From SAR324 cluster bacterium (GTDB lineage: Bacteria > SAR324 > NAC60-12), in NCBI GenBank assembly GCA_022448705.1, contig JAKUUF010000021.1, forward strand, positions 1 through 17,203: 17,203 bases of DNA, read 5' to 3'. The notes beneath the pieces are model-generated. The model was not told the DNA's origin, did not search any database, and was given only the letters and a program-made list of their open reading frames with translations. Shown here one piece after another: positions 1-8,654 of this stretch. How positions within the stretch are numbered: position 1 is the first letter of the stretch; each line of letters opens with the position of its first letter. A program made the position numbers and the translations under genes.

Positions 1-1
1 C

Positions 2-229
2 AGCAGATTTTCAATATCAGTTAGAAAAAATGTTGGTAATGCACCTTTCCGAAATCATATAAAGCGTTTATTAAGGGAAGCAATCCGTCAGAAGCGATCA
101 ATGTTAAATTCCTCCTATGATTTTTGTTTTTTCGTAACCAGTCCGCCAAAGAATCCTCTGGACTATTATTATGTCCTAAATAATGTAAAAGGGCTTTTCA
201 ACAGTTTAAATAAGGAATCCTGTGACTGA
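2..229 (+). CDS. rnpA: Ribonuclease P protein component, C-terminal part (start outside window)
   Basis: This is the protein subunit of RNase P, which helps the catalytic RNA trim 5' leaders from pre-tRNAs. An open frame runs from base 2 to the TGA at 227-229 and gives about 75 residues, so the N-terminal third or more lies before the window. The visible part carries the family signature: SRFSISVRKNVGNAPFRNHI followed by KRLLREAIR, the basic RNR-type helix that contacts RNA. The tail is lysine- and asparagine-rich and ends in ESCD. It is followed by yidD with an 8-base overlap, the usual rpmH-rnpA-yidD-yidC order. The identification is firm from the motif plus the gene order. Confidence 0.9.
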   Translation, partial: SRFSISVRKNVGNAPFRNHIKRLLREAIRQKRSMLNSSYDFCFFVTSPPKNPLDYYYVLNNVKGLFNSLNKESCD

Positions 230-572
230 ACCGGAAAATGCGTTGCAAAGTCCGGTGGCGTCAATCCTTACGACTTCTTGCAAAATCTCTGATCATAAAA
301 AAAAGAGCAATATCATTAGCCATTTCAGTGTGAAATTAATCAGGGGCTATCGATATTGGATTTCTCCTTTTTTGCCTGCTTCCTGCAGATTTTACCCCAG
401 CTGTTCTCAATATGCTCTGGAATCATATCAAAAACTGGGTTTTTGCAGGGCTACTTACCTGAGCCTTCTGAGATTATTGAAATGTAATCCGTTTCATCCT
501 GGTGGAGTTGATGCTGTCCCTGGTGCCGGTCTTTCCGATACTGAATGTGTGGAGTTATCCGAAAATAACTGA
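222..572 (+). CDS. yidD: YidD membrane-protein insertion efficiency factor, with N-terminal extension
   Basis: YidD is a small, inner-face membrane-associated protein that aids YidC-dependent insertion. The core begins near residue 37 (VKLIRGYRYWISPFLPASC) and contains the family cysteine pattern CRFYPSCSQYA, a later cysteine in LLKCNPFHPGG, and the ending GGVDAVP. The family is usually about 70-85 residues, while this frame gives 116 because of a polar 36-residue N-terminal stretch. The GTG at 222 has an AAGGA five bases upstream, inside the rnpA end, and overlaps the rnpA stop. A second in-frame GTG at 330 would give a family-sized 80-residue protein but has no visible ribosome binding site. 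I prefer 222 but the start is open. yidC follows after 16 bases. Confidence 0.9.
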   Translation: MTEPENALQSPVASILTTSCKISDHKKKSNIISHFSVKLIRGYRYWISPFLPASCRFYPSCSQYALESYQKLGFCRATYLSLLRLLKCNPFHPGGVDAVPGAGLSDTECVELSENN

Positions 573-588
573 TTTTCTTCTAAATTAA

Positions 589-2352
589 ATGGATAAAAAC
601 ACTCTTCTGGCAGTTGTTCTTTCAGGCGCAATCATGGTTATCTGGTATACTGTTTTTCCTCCTCCAGAACCACCACCGAGAGAATATGCAGATAGTATTG
701 AACAGGAAAATCAGGAAAATATTAAATTAAAGCCACAATCAAAACAGTTTGAAGACGAAAGTTCCAAACTTTCAACTTCTTCAACCTTGACATCAATTGC
801 TGAAGTTGACAGCAGCTTGCCATCAAAAGAAGTTATCCTTGAAAATGATAATTATCGGCTTGTGCTGGACACACGTGGAGGAATAGGCAAAAGCCTTCAA
901 TTGAAGAATTTTAAGCATACCAAGCCACGCCTTACATTAAGTACCTGGTTCCCGTTTCTGACCAGCTTTCTGGGTCCAGATTATAAGGATGAAGTTACTG
1001 AGGAGAATCGAGTACAGATGTTTGGCAATCACCTGGATGAAATACCTCCTTTTTTTCAGGAATTTAAAGGTGACCCAAACACCACATCGCTGTTTCAAAA
1101 CACAGTATTTGCTGCCAGCGAGGACTATGCAGTTTATGATGGGGAAAATGGCAATCCCACATTGAAGCTTACCTCTCCTATCGTGAATGGAATTCAAATG
1201 ATTAAGACATTTGAGGCAGTTCCAGACAGCTACATCCTGAATTACAGCGTGCAGCTGATCAACCGTTCCAGGGAAATAAAACCTCTCAAAGCCCTTTATT
1301 TTTTTGGAGAACAGAGACTTTCTGATAACGGTGGAGGAATGCACCAGGTTTCGCACGAAGGACCTGTATTTTTTTTCGATGAAAGCCTGCAAACCGAAAG
1401 TACTGACAACATCGAAAATGAGCTGACCGTGACTATGATGAAATGGCTGGGAGTGGAAGACCAGTATTTCATTGGCGCAGTTGCTCCGGAAACTCCGGTG
1501 AGGAATGGATTTTTCCGTGCAGGAATGTACTTTCCTGAATCTCAATTTCAAGCACGGGGAGAAAGAAAATTATCTCCGTATTTCGGAGTTGCACTTCCTC
1601 CTACTGATTTAAAGCCAAACCTGCAGGTTGAGTCCAACTTTAAATTATACTATGGCCCTAAGGCCGATGAAGAGCTGGTTAAATTTGGATATAAACTTGA
1701 AATGTCTCACGACATGACTCTCGAGGTACTTGCAGGGCCGTTACTTGATTTACTCAGATTTATTTATGGATTAGTTGGTAACTACGGTGTAGCCATCATA
1801 ATTTTGACAATAATTGTACGTCTTGTTTTGTTTCCTTTGACTTACAAAGGAATGAAAAGCATGAAGCGAATGCAGCAGCTGACCCCAAGGATGAAGAAGC
1901 TGCAGGAAAAGTATAAGAACAATAAAGAAAAGCTCAATAAGGAAATGATGGATCTTTACCGAAAAAACAAGGTCAATCCTCTTGGAGGCTGTCTGCCTTT
2001 GCTGCTCCAGATTCCAGTCTTTTTTGCTCTTTACAGTTCGCTTTCCAGTGCCGTTGAACTGCGCCATGCGCCCTTCATTTTTTGGATCAGTGACTTGTCA
2101 CAACCTGATGGCCTGGGAATCACTCCTCTTTTGATGGGAGTATCCATGTATATTCAACAGAAAATGACACCCCAAACTGCAATGATGGACTCCACACAGG
2201 TAAAAATAATGCAGATGCTTCCATTTATATTTACTGTGTTTTCCTTCACTTTCCCCTCCGGGCTGACTATGTACTGGGTAACCAGCAACGTTCTTTCAAT
2301 TGCCCAGCAGCAAATTATCAACCGCATAAAAACCCCTGAAATGCAGGACTGA
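589..2352 (+). CDS. yidC: Membrane protein insertase YidC (Oxa1 family)
   Basis: YidC inserts and folds inner-membrane proteins, alone or with SecYEG. The 587 residues show the Gram-negative layout. There is an N-terminal membrane helix (about 4-22), a proline- and glutamate-rich linker, and a large periplasmic beta domain (about 80-370). The conserved Oxa1 core follows, starting near 385. In the core, the groove arginine is R411 in ILTIIVRLVLFP. A lysine-rich cytoplasmic hairpin (about 420-460) is followed by NPLGGCLPLLLQIPVFFALY (about 463-482) and the last helix near 545-570 with FPSGLTMYWVTSN. The length is slightly above the E. coli protein (548). There is no obvious Shine-Dalgarno before the ATG, so translation may depend on coupling to yidD, whose stop is 16 bases upstream. 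The downstream 242-base gap separates it from gltB. Confidence 0.97.
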   Translation: MDKNTLLAVVLSGAIMVIWYTVFPPPEPPPREYADSIEQENQENIKLKPQSKQFEDESSKLSTSSTLTSIAEVDSSLPSKEVILENDNYRLVLDTRGGIGKSLQLKNFKHTKPRLTLSTWFPFLTSFLGPDYKDEVTEENRVQMFGNHLDEIPPFFQEFKGDPNTTSLFQNTVFAASEDYAVYDGENGNPTLKLTSPIVNGIQMIKTFEAVPDSYILNYSVQLINRSREIKPLKALYFFGEQRLSDNGGGMHQVSHEGPVFFFDESLQTESTDNIENELTVTMMKWLGVEDQYFIGAVAPETPVRNGFFRAGMYFPESQFQARGERKLSPYFGVALPPTDLKPNLQVESNFKLYYGPKADEELVKFGYKLEMSHDMTLEVLAGPLLDLLRFIYGLVGNYGVAIIILTIIVRLVLFPLTYKGMKSMKRMQQLTPRMKKLQEKYKNNKEKLNKEMMDLYRKNKVNPLGGCLPLLLQIPVFFALYSSLSSAVELRHAPFIFWISDLSQPDGLGITPLLMGVSMYIQQKMTPQTAMMDSTQVKIMQMLPFIFTVFSFTFPSGLTMYWVTSNVLSIAQQQIINRIKTPEMQD

Positions 2353-2563
2353 TTATCTGAATCAGATAAGTCTCCCGCATTGAATCATTGCTCGAAAAAC
2401 TTGAATTTGAATCGGATTTCTGTTCTACTTTGCTGTTTACAGTCTGAAGTCTAAAAACTGTGTGCAGATTGAGTTTTATTTTATTGATAAAATTCCGATT
2501 ACATTATCTTTTTCTAATTAGGTAAAAGAACTGTGACAACAAGCAAAACTCATAAAAGGAATC

Positions 2564-2602
2564 ATGAGGTTTTCTACCGTCAGTAGTTTCCAATATGAAT
2601 AA
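2564..2602 (+). promoter_or_regulatory. Candidate 12-codon upstream reading frame overlapping the gltB start
   Basis: An ATG at 2564 is preceded by AAAAGGA three bases upstream, a good ribosome binding site. It opens a frame encoding MRFSTVSSFQYE that stops at TAA 2600-2602. This stop lies just past the gltB start codon (2595-2597), in another frame. gltB has no recognisable Shine-Dalgarno, and its own frame is closed upstream by TGA at 2565, so an earlier gltB start is excluded. The arrangement would let ribosomes ending the short frame restart on gltB (translational coupling). That role is an inference; the peptide shows no attenuation-type run of a single amino acid. Confidence 0.45.
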
Positions 2603-5600
2603 ATACCCACAAAAGCAGGGTCTGTACGATCCTTTATTCGAGCATGATAGCTGTGGAGTTGGATTTGTGGTTCATATAAAAAATCACAAATCCCATCAGA
2701 TTATACAGCATGGGTTGGGATTGCTATGCAATCTGAATCACCGCGGAGCCCTTGGTGCAGATCCTGAAACAGGTGACGGCTCAGGAATTATGATCCAAAT
2801 TCCACATCAATTTTTTCTTGAAGAGTGTAAAAGCTCCGGAATTAATTTGCCTGAAGCTGGAGAATACGCAGTTGCTTCTATTTTTCTGCCACAAAATCCC
2901 TATGCAAGAAAACGATGCGGGGAGGTGATTGAGAGCCAGATTGTAGAAAAAGACTTGGAACTGCTGGGGTGGCGTAATGTGCCACTCAACATGGAATATG
3001 TGGGTAAGCAGGCTAAGTCATCTATGCCAGTTATACGACAGTTGTTTGTGAGACATCAGCAAAAAGGGAAATTCGATCAGAGTCTGTTTGAAAATAAATT
3101 GTATGTAACACGTAAGGCAATCCGCTCCTCACTCCAGGATGAAGAAGATTTCGTTATTACAAGCATGTCTTCAAGAACAATTGTGTACAAAGGCATGCTG
3201 ATCCCTGATCAAATGAAGCATTTCTTCCCTGATTTGTCAGATTCACGAATACAAAGTGCCTTGGCCCTGGTACACACACGTTTCCCCACTAACACTTTTC
3301 CACGCTGGGACCTGGTCCAGCCTTTTCGAAACCTGGCACACAACGGTGAGATAAATACATTGCGAGGCAATATCAACAGAATGATAGGAAGGCGTGCGAA
3401 TTTAAAGTCCCCATTATATGAAAATATCAGCGAACTGTATCCTATCATTATTCCAAGAGGAAGCGACTCTGCCTGTATGGATAATGTCTTCGAATTTCTG
3501 ATCCAATCAGGTTATACACCTGCTCATGCCATGATGATGCTGGTTCCAGAAGCATGGGAGCATAATCCGGATATGACACCTGAAAAACAGGCATTTTATG
3601 AGTATCATGAACACTTAATGGAACCCTGGGATGGCCCGGCTTCACTTGCTTTTACCAACGGTGTTCAAATTGGAGCCATACTTGATCGAAATGGATTAAG
3701 GCCATCACGATATGTGGTAACAAAAGATGATTTGGTTATCATGGCATCCGAGGTTGGAGCAGTTCATATTGATCCTGAGAATGTCCATTACAAAGGCCGT
3801 TTACAGCCAGGAAAGATGTTTTTAGTTGATACTGAAGAAGGTCGCATAATTGATGATAAAGAACTGAAAGCAGAAATTTGCAGAAAAAAGCCTTATGCAA
3901 AATGGCTCAAGGAAAATGTATTGGATCTGTCTGATTTACCAAAACCTGAGCAAATCCGTAGAACTGATTCTGACACACTCTTACTGAGGCAAAAGATTTT
4001 CGGCTATACTTCTGAGGATCTTAACCTGCTTTTAACTCCGATGATGGAAAATGGTGCTGAAGCGGCAGGTTCAATGGGCAATGATACACCTTTGGCTGTC
4101 TTATCGGATAAGCCCAGACTGTTATACGATTATTTCAAGCAGATTTTCGCACAGGTCAGCAATCCGCCTGTTGATGCCATTCGTGAGGAACTAGTGATGT
4201 CACTTACCAGTCGATTGGGTCATGAAAGAAATATACTCGATCCTGGGCCTGAACATGCCAGAATGCTTAAACTTGAACATCCAATATTGAGCAATGAACA
4301 ACTTGAACAAATCAAGGAACTGGATAAGCAGGACTTTAAATCCTCAACATTAAGCATACTTTTTGAAGCAGAAACGGGAATAGATGGATTTATCAACTCC
4401 CTGCAAAAACTCTGTCAAAACGCAGAAGATGCAGTCAACTCAGGCAGTGTTTTACTTGTGTTAAGTGATCGTGGCACAGGAAAGACCAAAGTTCCTATTC
4501 CAGCCTTGCTGGCTGTTGGAGCAGTGCACCACCACCTGATTAGAAAACGCAAACGCTACAGGACAGGATTAGTTGTTGAAACCGGAGAAGCTAGGGAAAT
4601 TGCGCATTTTTGTTTACTGGTCGGTTACGGAGCTGGGGCAATTAATCCATATTTAGTGTTTGAAACTTTTGAGAATATTATTGGGCAGAAATCTTTACCA
4701 AAAGATTTCACTCTTGAAAAAGCTATCCAGAATTATTTAAACGCTATCCGCAAAGGGATGTTTAAGGTTTTTTCAAAAATGGGCATTTCCACCATTCAAA
4801 GCTATAGGGGCGCTCAAGTGTTTGAAGCGATTGGTCTTGAAGAGGATCTGGTTGAAAAGCATTTTTCCGGAACACCATCCAGAATCAGTGGGGTTGGTAT
4901 ACATGAGATTGCTCAGGAAACCTTATTGAGGCATAAAACGGCTTTGGAAGAAACTCCGGATACAAGCAATATCCTTCCTGTAGGAGGATTTTATCATTGG
5001 CGTAGACGCGGAGAATTTCATCAAATTAATCCTGTGATGACAAACACTTTGCAAAAAGCTGTTCGCACCAACAGCCAGGAGGCATATGATGAATTCTCGC
5101 GTTTGGTAAATGACCAAAATCAGCGTTTTTCCACACCAAGAAATTTATTTGAGTTCAAAAAGTCCACACCAATAAAGCTGAAAAATGTAGAGCCGGCGTC
5201 CGAAATTGTTAAAAGGTTTGTCACGGGCGCAATGTCATTTGGATCGATCAGCAAAGAATCACATGAGACTTTAGCAGTCGCAATGAACAGTATTGGAGCT
5301 CGAAGCAATAGTGGAGAAGGAGGGGAAGATTCAGCACGTTATGTCAAACGGGAAAATGGAGATATGCCTCACAGCGCCATTAAACAGGTTGCTTCCGGAC
5401 GCTTCGGAGTAACAAATCACTACCTGGTCAATTGCTCAGAAATTCAAATCAAAATCGCACAGGGAGCAAAGCCCGGTGAGGGTGGACAACTGCCGGGAAC
5501 AAAAGTCAGTGAGGATATTGCAAAAGTTCGCCATTCCATTCCAGGAGTTACACTTATCTCACCTCCTCCGCATCATGATATTTATTCAATCGAAGACCTG

Positions 5601-7091
5601 GCCCAGTTAATATTTGATCTGAAAAATTCAAATCCTGAAGCAAAAATCAACGTTAAACTGGTTGCAGAAGCAGGAGTTGGTACAATTGCTGCGGGAGTGG
5701 CTAAAGCACATGCGGATATCATCACCATTGCAGGACACGATGGAGGTACGGGGGCATCTCCTTTAACTTCAATAAAGCATGCCGGAGTACCATGGGAATT
5801 GGGGATATCTGAAGCTCACCAGACATTGATGCTGAACCAGCTGCGTGGAAGAGTAAGATTGCAGACTGACGGCCAGCTTAAAACAGGACGAGACGTGGCA
5901 GTTGCAGCCATGCTGGGTGCAGAAGAATTTGGGTTTTCGACTATTCCACTGATTGCTATCGGCTGTATCATGATGCGCAAATGCCACCTTAATACCTGTC
6001 CGGTTGGGATTGCCACTCAGAATCCGGAGTTGCGCAAAAAATTCACAGGTAAGCCCGAACATGTAATCAAATATTTCTTCTTCGTGGCAGAAGAACTGCG
6101 CAAAATAATGGCTGAATTGGGTTTTCGCAGAGTTGACGAAATGGTAGGACGTACAGATATGCTGGTTCAGCGTAAGGTCATAGAGCACTGGAAGGCAGGA
6201 AAAGTAAATTTGTCAACTGTGCTGCATAAAGTCCCGCTGGGAGAAGACGACAGTCTTTATTGCACTCAGAAACAAGACCATGGTCTGGAAAGTCAACTGG
6301 ACCACAAGATAATTAAGAAATCTTCAAAGGCTTTGAAACAAAAAAAAGCAGTAAAATTTTCCCTGCCGATCTTCAATGTTAACCGCGCTGTTGGCACTTT
6401 GTTGAGCAGTGAAATTGCACGGAAATATGGAGCAAAAGGCCTCCCTGATAACACAATACACTGTAAATTCCAGGGTTCTGCAGGGCAAAGTTTCGGTGCA
6501 TTTTTAGCCCATGGAGTTACATTGGAACTGGAGGGCGATGCAAATGATTATACAGGCAAAGGCTTGAGCGGAGGCAGGCTGATAATTTATCCACCCAAAA
6601 ATTCAAGTTTTAGGGCAGAAGAAAATATTCTGGTGGGAAATACCGTGCTTTACGGCGCAACTGGAGGAGAAGTTTTTTTCAGCGGCATTGCCGGTGAACG
6701 TTTCGCTGTCCGTAACAGTGGAGCAATCGCCGTGGTAGAAGGTGTTGGTGATCATGGCTGTGAATACATGACTGGAGGGAACGTGATCGTCTTGGGGGAA
6801 ACTGGAAAAAACTTTGCTGCAGGCATGAGCGGCGGAATTTCATATGTCTTTGATGAAAATAAAAAATTCGAATCAAAATGCAATTCCAGCATGGTTGCTT
6901 TGGAAAATGTGTCTGATACTGAAGAAAAGTTCTGGCTGCGTAAATGGATTACACTTCATCAGGAAAATACAGGAAGTTTACGAGCAGGACAATTGCTTGA
7001 AAACTGGAATAAAACAGTACGGAAGTTTGTAAAAGTGATGCCGCACGAATACCGCGCAGTACTGGAAACTTTAAAAAACAAAGCTGCCTGA
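2595..7091 (+). CDS. gltB: Glutamate synthase, large (alpha) subunit
   Basis: GltB converts glutamine and 2-oxoglutarate to two glutamates, using electrons passed from NADPH by GltD. The 1498 residues show the complete domain series. C20 in EHDSCGVGF would become the N-terminal nucleophile of the class II glutamine amidotransferase after propeptide removal. Substrate loops of that domain lie near 220-260 (THTRFPTN-like stretch, NGEINTLRGN). A central domain spans about 480-780. The FMN/2-oxoglutarate barrel starts near 870 (GAMSFGSIS) and includes GQLPGTKV near 964. Three cysteines, C1124, C1130 and C1135, have the C-x5-C-x4-C spacing of the 3Fe-4S cluster. The C-terminal GXGXG beta helix spans about 1250-1450 (GLSGGRLIIYPP, GGEVFFSG). 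No key residue appears lost. gltD follows after 25 bases, so the two are probably one operon. Confidence 0.98.
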   Translation: MNKYPQKQGLYDPLFEHDSCGVGFVVHIKNHKSHQIIQHGLGLLCNLNHRGALGADPETGDGSGIMIQIPHQFFLEECKSSGINLPEAGEYAVASIFLPQNPYARKRCGEVIESQIVEKDLELLGWRNVPLNMEYVGKQAKSSMPVIRQLFVRHQQKGKFDQSLFENKLYVTRKAIRSSLQDEEDFVITSMSSRTIVYKGMLIPDQMKHFFPDLSDSRIQSALALVHTRFPTNTFPRWDLVQPFRNLAHNGEINTLRGNINRMIGRRANLKSPLYENISELYPIIIPRGSDSACMDNVFEFLIQSGYTPAHAMMMLVPEAWEHNPDMTPEKQAFYEYHEHLMEPWDGPASLAFTNGVQIGAILDRNGLRPSRYVVTKDDLVIMASEVGAVHIDPENVHYKGRLQPGKMFLVDTEEGRIIDDKELKAEICRKKPYAKWLKENVLDLSDLPKPEQIRRTDSDTLLLRQKIFGYTSEDLNLLLTPMMENGAEAAGSMGNDTPLAVLSDKPRLLYDYFKQIFAQVSNPPVDAIREELVMSLTSRLGHERNILDPGPEHARMLKLEHPILSNEQLEQIKELDKQDFKSSTLSILFEAETGIDGFINSLQKLCQNAEDAVNSGSVLLVLSDRGTGKTKVPIPALLAVGAVHHHLIRKRKRYRTGLVVETGEAREIAHFCLLVGYGAGAINPYLVFETFENIIGQKSLPKDFTLEKAIQNYLNAIRKGMFKVFSKMGISTIQSYRGAQVFEAIGLEEDLVEKHFSGTPSRISGVGIHEIAQETLLRHKTALEETPDTSNILPVGGFYHWRRRGEFHQINPVMTNTLQKAVRTNSQEAYDEFSRLVNDQNQRFSTPRNLFEFKKSTPIKLKNVEPASEIVKRFVTGAMSFGSISKESHETLAVAMNSIGARSNSGEGGEDSARYVKRENGDMPHSAIKQVASGRFGVTNHYLVNCSEIQIKIAQGAKPGEGGQLPGTKVSEDIAKVRHSIPGVTLISPPPHHDIYSIEDLAQLIFDLKNSNPEAKINVKLVAEAGVGTIAAGVAKAHADIITIAGHDGGTGASPLTSIKHAGVPWELGISEAHQTLMLNQLRGRVRLQTDGQLKTGRDVAVAAMLGAEEFGFSTIPLIAIGCIMMRKCHLNTCPVGIATQNPELRKKFTGKPEHVIKYFFFVAEELRKIMAELGFRRVDEMVGRTDMLVQRKVIEHWKAGKVNLSTVLHKVPLGEDDSLYCTQKQDHGLESQLDHKIIKKSSKALKQKKAVKFSLPIFNVNRAVGTLLSSEIARKYGAKGLPDNTIHCKFQGSAGQSFGAFLAHGVTLELEGDANDYTGKGLSGGRLIIYPPKNSSFRAEENILVGNTVLYGATGGEVFFSGIAGERFAVRNSGAIAVVEGVGDHGCEYMTGGNVIVLGETGKNFAAGMSGGISYVFDENKKFESKCNSSMVALENVSDTEEKFWLRKWITLHQENTGSLRAGQLLENWNKTVRKFVKVMPHEYRAVLETLKNKAA

Positions 7092-7116
7092 TAATACCTT
7101 TTTTTCAATATTTTAA

Positions 7117-8634
7117 ATGGGGAATGATACCGGTTTTTTAGAATTTAAAAAAGAAAGCCCACCACTTCGTCCTGTGGAAGAAAGAGTACTTGATTATCAG
7201 GAGTACGACACTTTTTTCTCAGACAAGGATCTGCAGCAACAGGCAGCCCGATGTATGGATTGCGGAGTTCCGTTTTGCCACATGGGTTGTCCTTTGGGCA
7301 ACATGATTCCGGACTGGAACGATCTTGTTTACCAAGGACACTGGAAAGAAGCGCTTGCCTCTTTGCACAGTACCAACAATTTTCCTGAGTTCACTGGACG
7401 TATTTGTCCCGCTCCATGTGAAGACAGTTGTGTACTGACTGAACACTATACGTTGGACTCCGAGGAAAAACTCAGAAAAGTTAATGCTGTTACTATTGAA
7501 GAAATCGAAAAACACATATCGGAAAGAGGATGGACTGAAGGCTGGATAAAAGCTCAGCCTCCCAGTGAGCTGACAGATAAGCGTGTTGCCATTATTGGTT
7601 CAGGACCTGCTGGGCTTGCCGCTGCTCAGCAGTTACGCAGGTCAGGTCACACTGTAACTGTTTTTGAAAAGGATGACAGAATAGGCGGATTACTTGTTTA
7701 TGGGATACCGGATTTTAAGCTGGAAAAAAGAGTTGTATCACGACGAGTGGAACAACTACGGCAAGAAGGAGTTGATTTTCGTACCGGTGTAAATGTTGGC
7801 ATCGATTTATCTGTCAAAGAACTCCAGAAAAGTTTTGACGCTGTCTTGCTTGCAATCGGTGCACAAAACGCAAGAAAGCTAACAGCTGAAGGGCATGACT
7901 TAAATGGTGTGCACTATGCTATGGATTTTCTCCCGCAGTGTAACCGTGATGTTGCCGGAGACTTCATTCCGGAAGAGGAAAAAATTGATTCCGGAAACAA
8001 ATTGGTAATAATTCTTGGAGGCGGTTTTACTGCTGCAGATTGTCTGGGAAATATTAATCGACAAGGGGCAAAAACGAATGTACGTCAGTTTGAGCTGGTC
8101 AACATGGAACCAAGGCCTACTCCGGTGCATGAAGAAGCGAATCCGGACTGCAGGGCAAACATTCTAACAGAGGCCATCATAGACGACGGTGAAGGAAATG
8201 TTAAGGCTTTACAGGGAGTAAACGTGGAATGGGAAAGGAAGAATGGAAGAATGACTATGAAGCGTCTTGAAGGCTCTGAATTTACTGTGTCTGCAGACAT
8301 TGTATTGCTGGCGATGGGTTTTTTAGGACCAACTGTTGAGGGACTGCTGGAAGGGCTTGAGGTTGAGTTAAGTGTTATTGGTACAGAGAACTCCCGTACT
8401 CCTGCGCTAGTGAAAAAAATGCTGAGAAACGCTCAGCCTGTATATTCCATTCGTTCAGATGATAATTTCATGACAAGCAGGGAAGGTGTATTCGTAGCAG
8501 GTGATGCTAATCGGGGTGCTTCCCTGGTTGTCTGGGCAATCTGGGAAGGAAGAGAAGCTGCTCGCTGTATTGACGAATACTTAATGGGAAATTCTGTGCT
8601 CCCATCCACCCCTCAAGCTGAAGTATTAGTTTAA
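7117..8634 (+). CDS. gltD: Glutamate synthase, small (beta) subunit
   Basis: GltD oxidises NADPH on FAD and passes electrons through Fe-S clusters to GltB. The N-terminal region has the cluster-binding cysteines C46, C49, C54, C58 and a second group C97, C101, C105 (CMDCGVPFCHMGCPLGN, then ICPAPCEDSC). The FAD dinucleotide fold starts at GSGPAG (161-166), followed by GGLLVYGIPDFKLEK near 190-204. The NADPH fold starts at GGGFTAADC (301-309). The C-terminal FAD motif FVAGDANRGASLVVWAI lies near residue 465. At 505 residues it is a little longer than the E. coli protein (472). The opening MGNDTGFLEF is typical, which supports this start, although no Shine-Dalgarno is visible. It is the partner of the gene directly upstream. 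Confidence 0.97.
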   Translation: MGNDTGFLEFKKESPPLRPVEERVLDYQEYDTFFSDKDLQQQAARCMDCGVPFCHMGCPLGNMIPDWNDLVYQGHWKEALASLHSTNNFPEFTGRICPAPCEDSCVLTEHYTLDSEEKLRKVNAVTIEEIEKHISERGWTEGWIKAQPPSELTDKRVAIIGSGPAGLAAAQQLRRSGHTVTVFEKDDRIGGLLVYGIPDFKLEKRVVSRRVEQLRQEGVDFRTGVNVGIDLSVKELQKSFDAVLLAIGAQNARKLTAEGHDLNGVHYAMDFLPQCNRDVAGDFIPEEEKIDSGNKLVIILGGGFTAADCLGNINRQGAKTNVRQFELVNMEPRPTPVHEEANPDCRANILTEAIIDDGEGNVKALQGVNVEWERKNGRMTMKRLEGSEFTVSADIVLLAMGFLGPTVEGLLEGLEVELSVIGTENSRTPALVKKMLRNAQPVYSIRSDDNFMTSREGVFVAGDANRGASLVVWAIWEGREAARCIDEYLMGNSVLPSTPQAEVLV

Positions 8635-8654
8635 CAGGCTTTAAGATACATACT

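Noticed and set aside
937..1551. Long minus-strand open frame inside yidC (and similar ones inside gltB, gltD, the glycosyltransferase and iscS)
   Set aside because: They lie opposite strongly supported genes and have compositions expected of antisense reading, with no family motif or ribosome site.
2353..2369. 17-base palindrome TTATCTGA-A-TCAGATAA immediately after the yidC stop
   Set aside because: It is A/T-rich with no T-run after it, and no regulator gene is adjacent. It could be a weak hairpin or chance, so I did not list it as a terminator or operator.
2484..2512. TTGATA near 2484 as a -35 box for gltB
   Set aside because: No good -10 box lies at 16-18 bases; the nearest TTATCT or CATTAT gives a 12-14 base spacer. 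No sigma-54 GG/GC pair was seen either.
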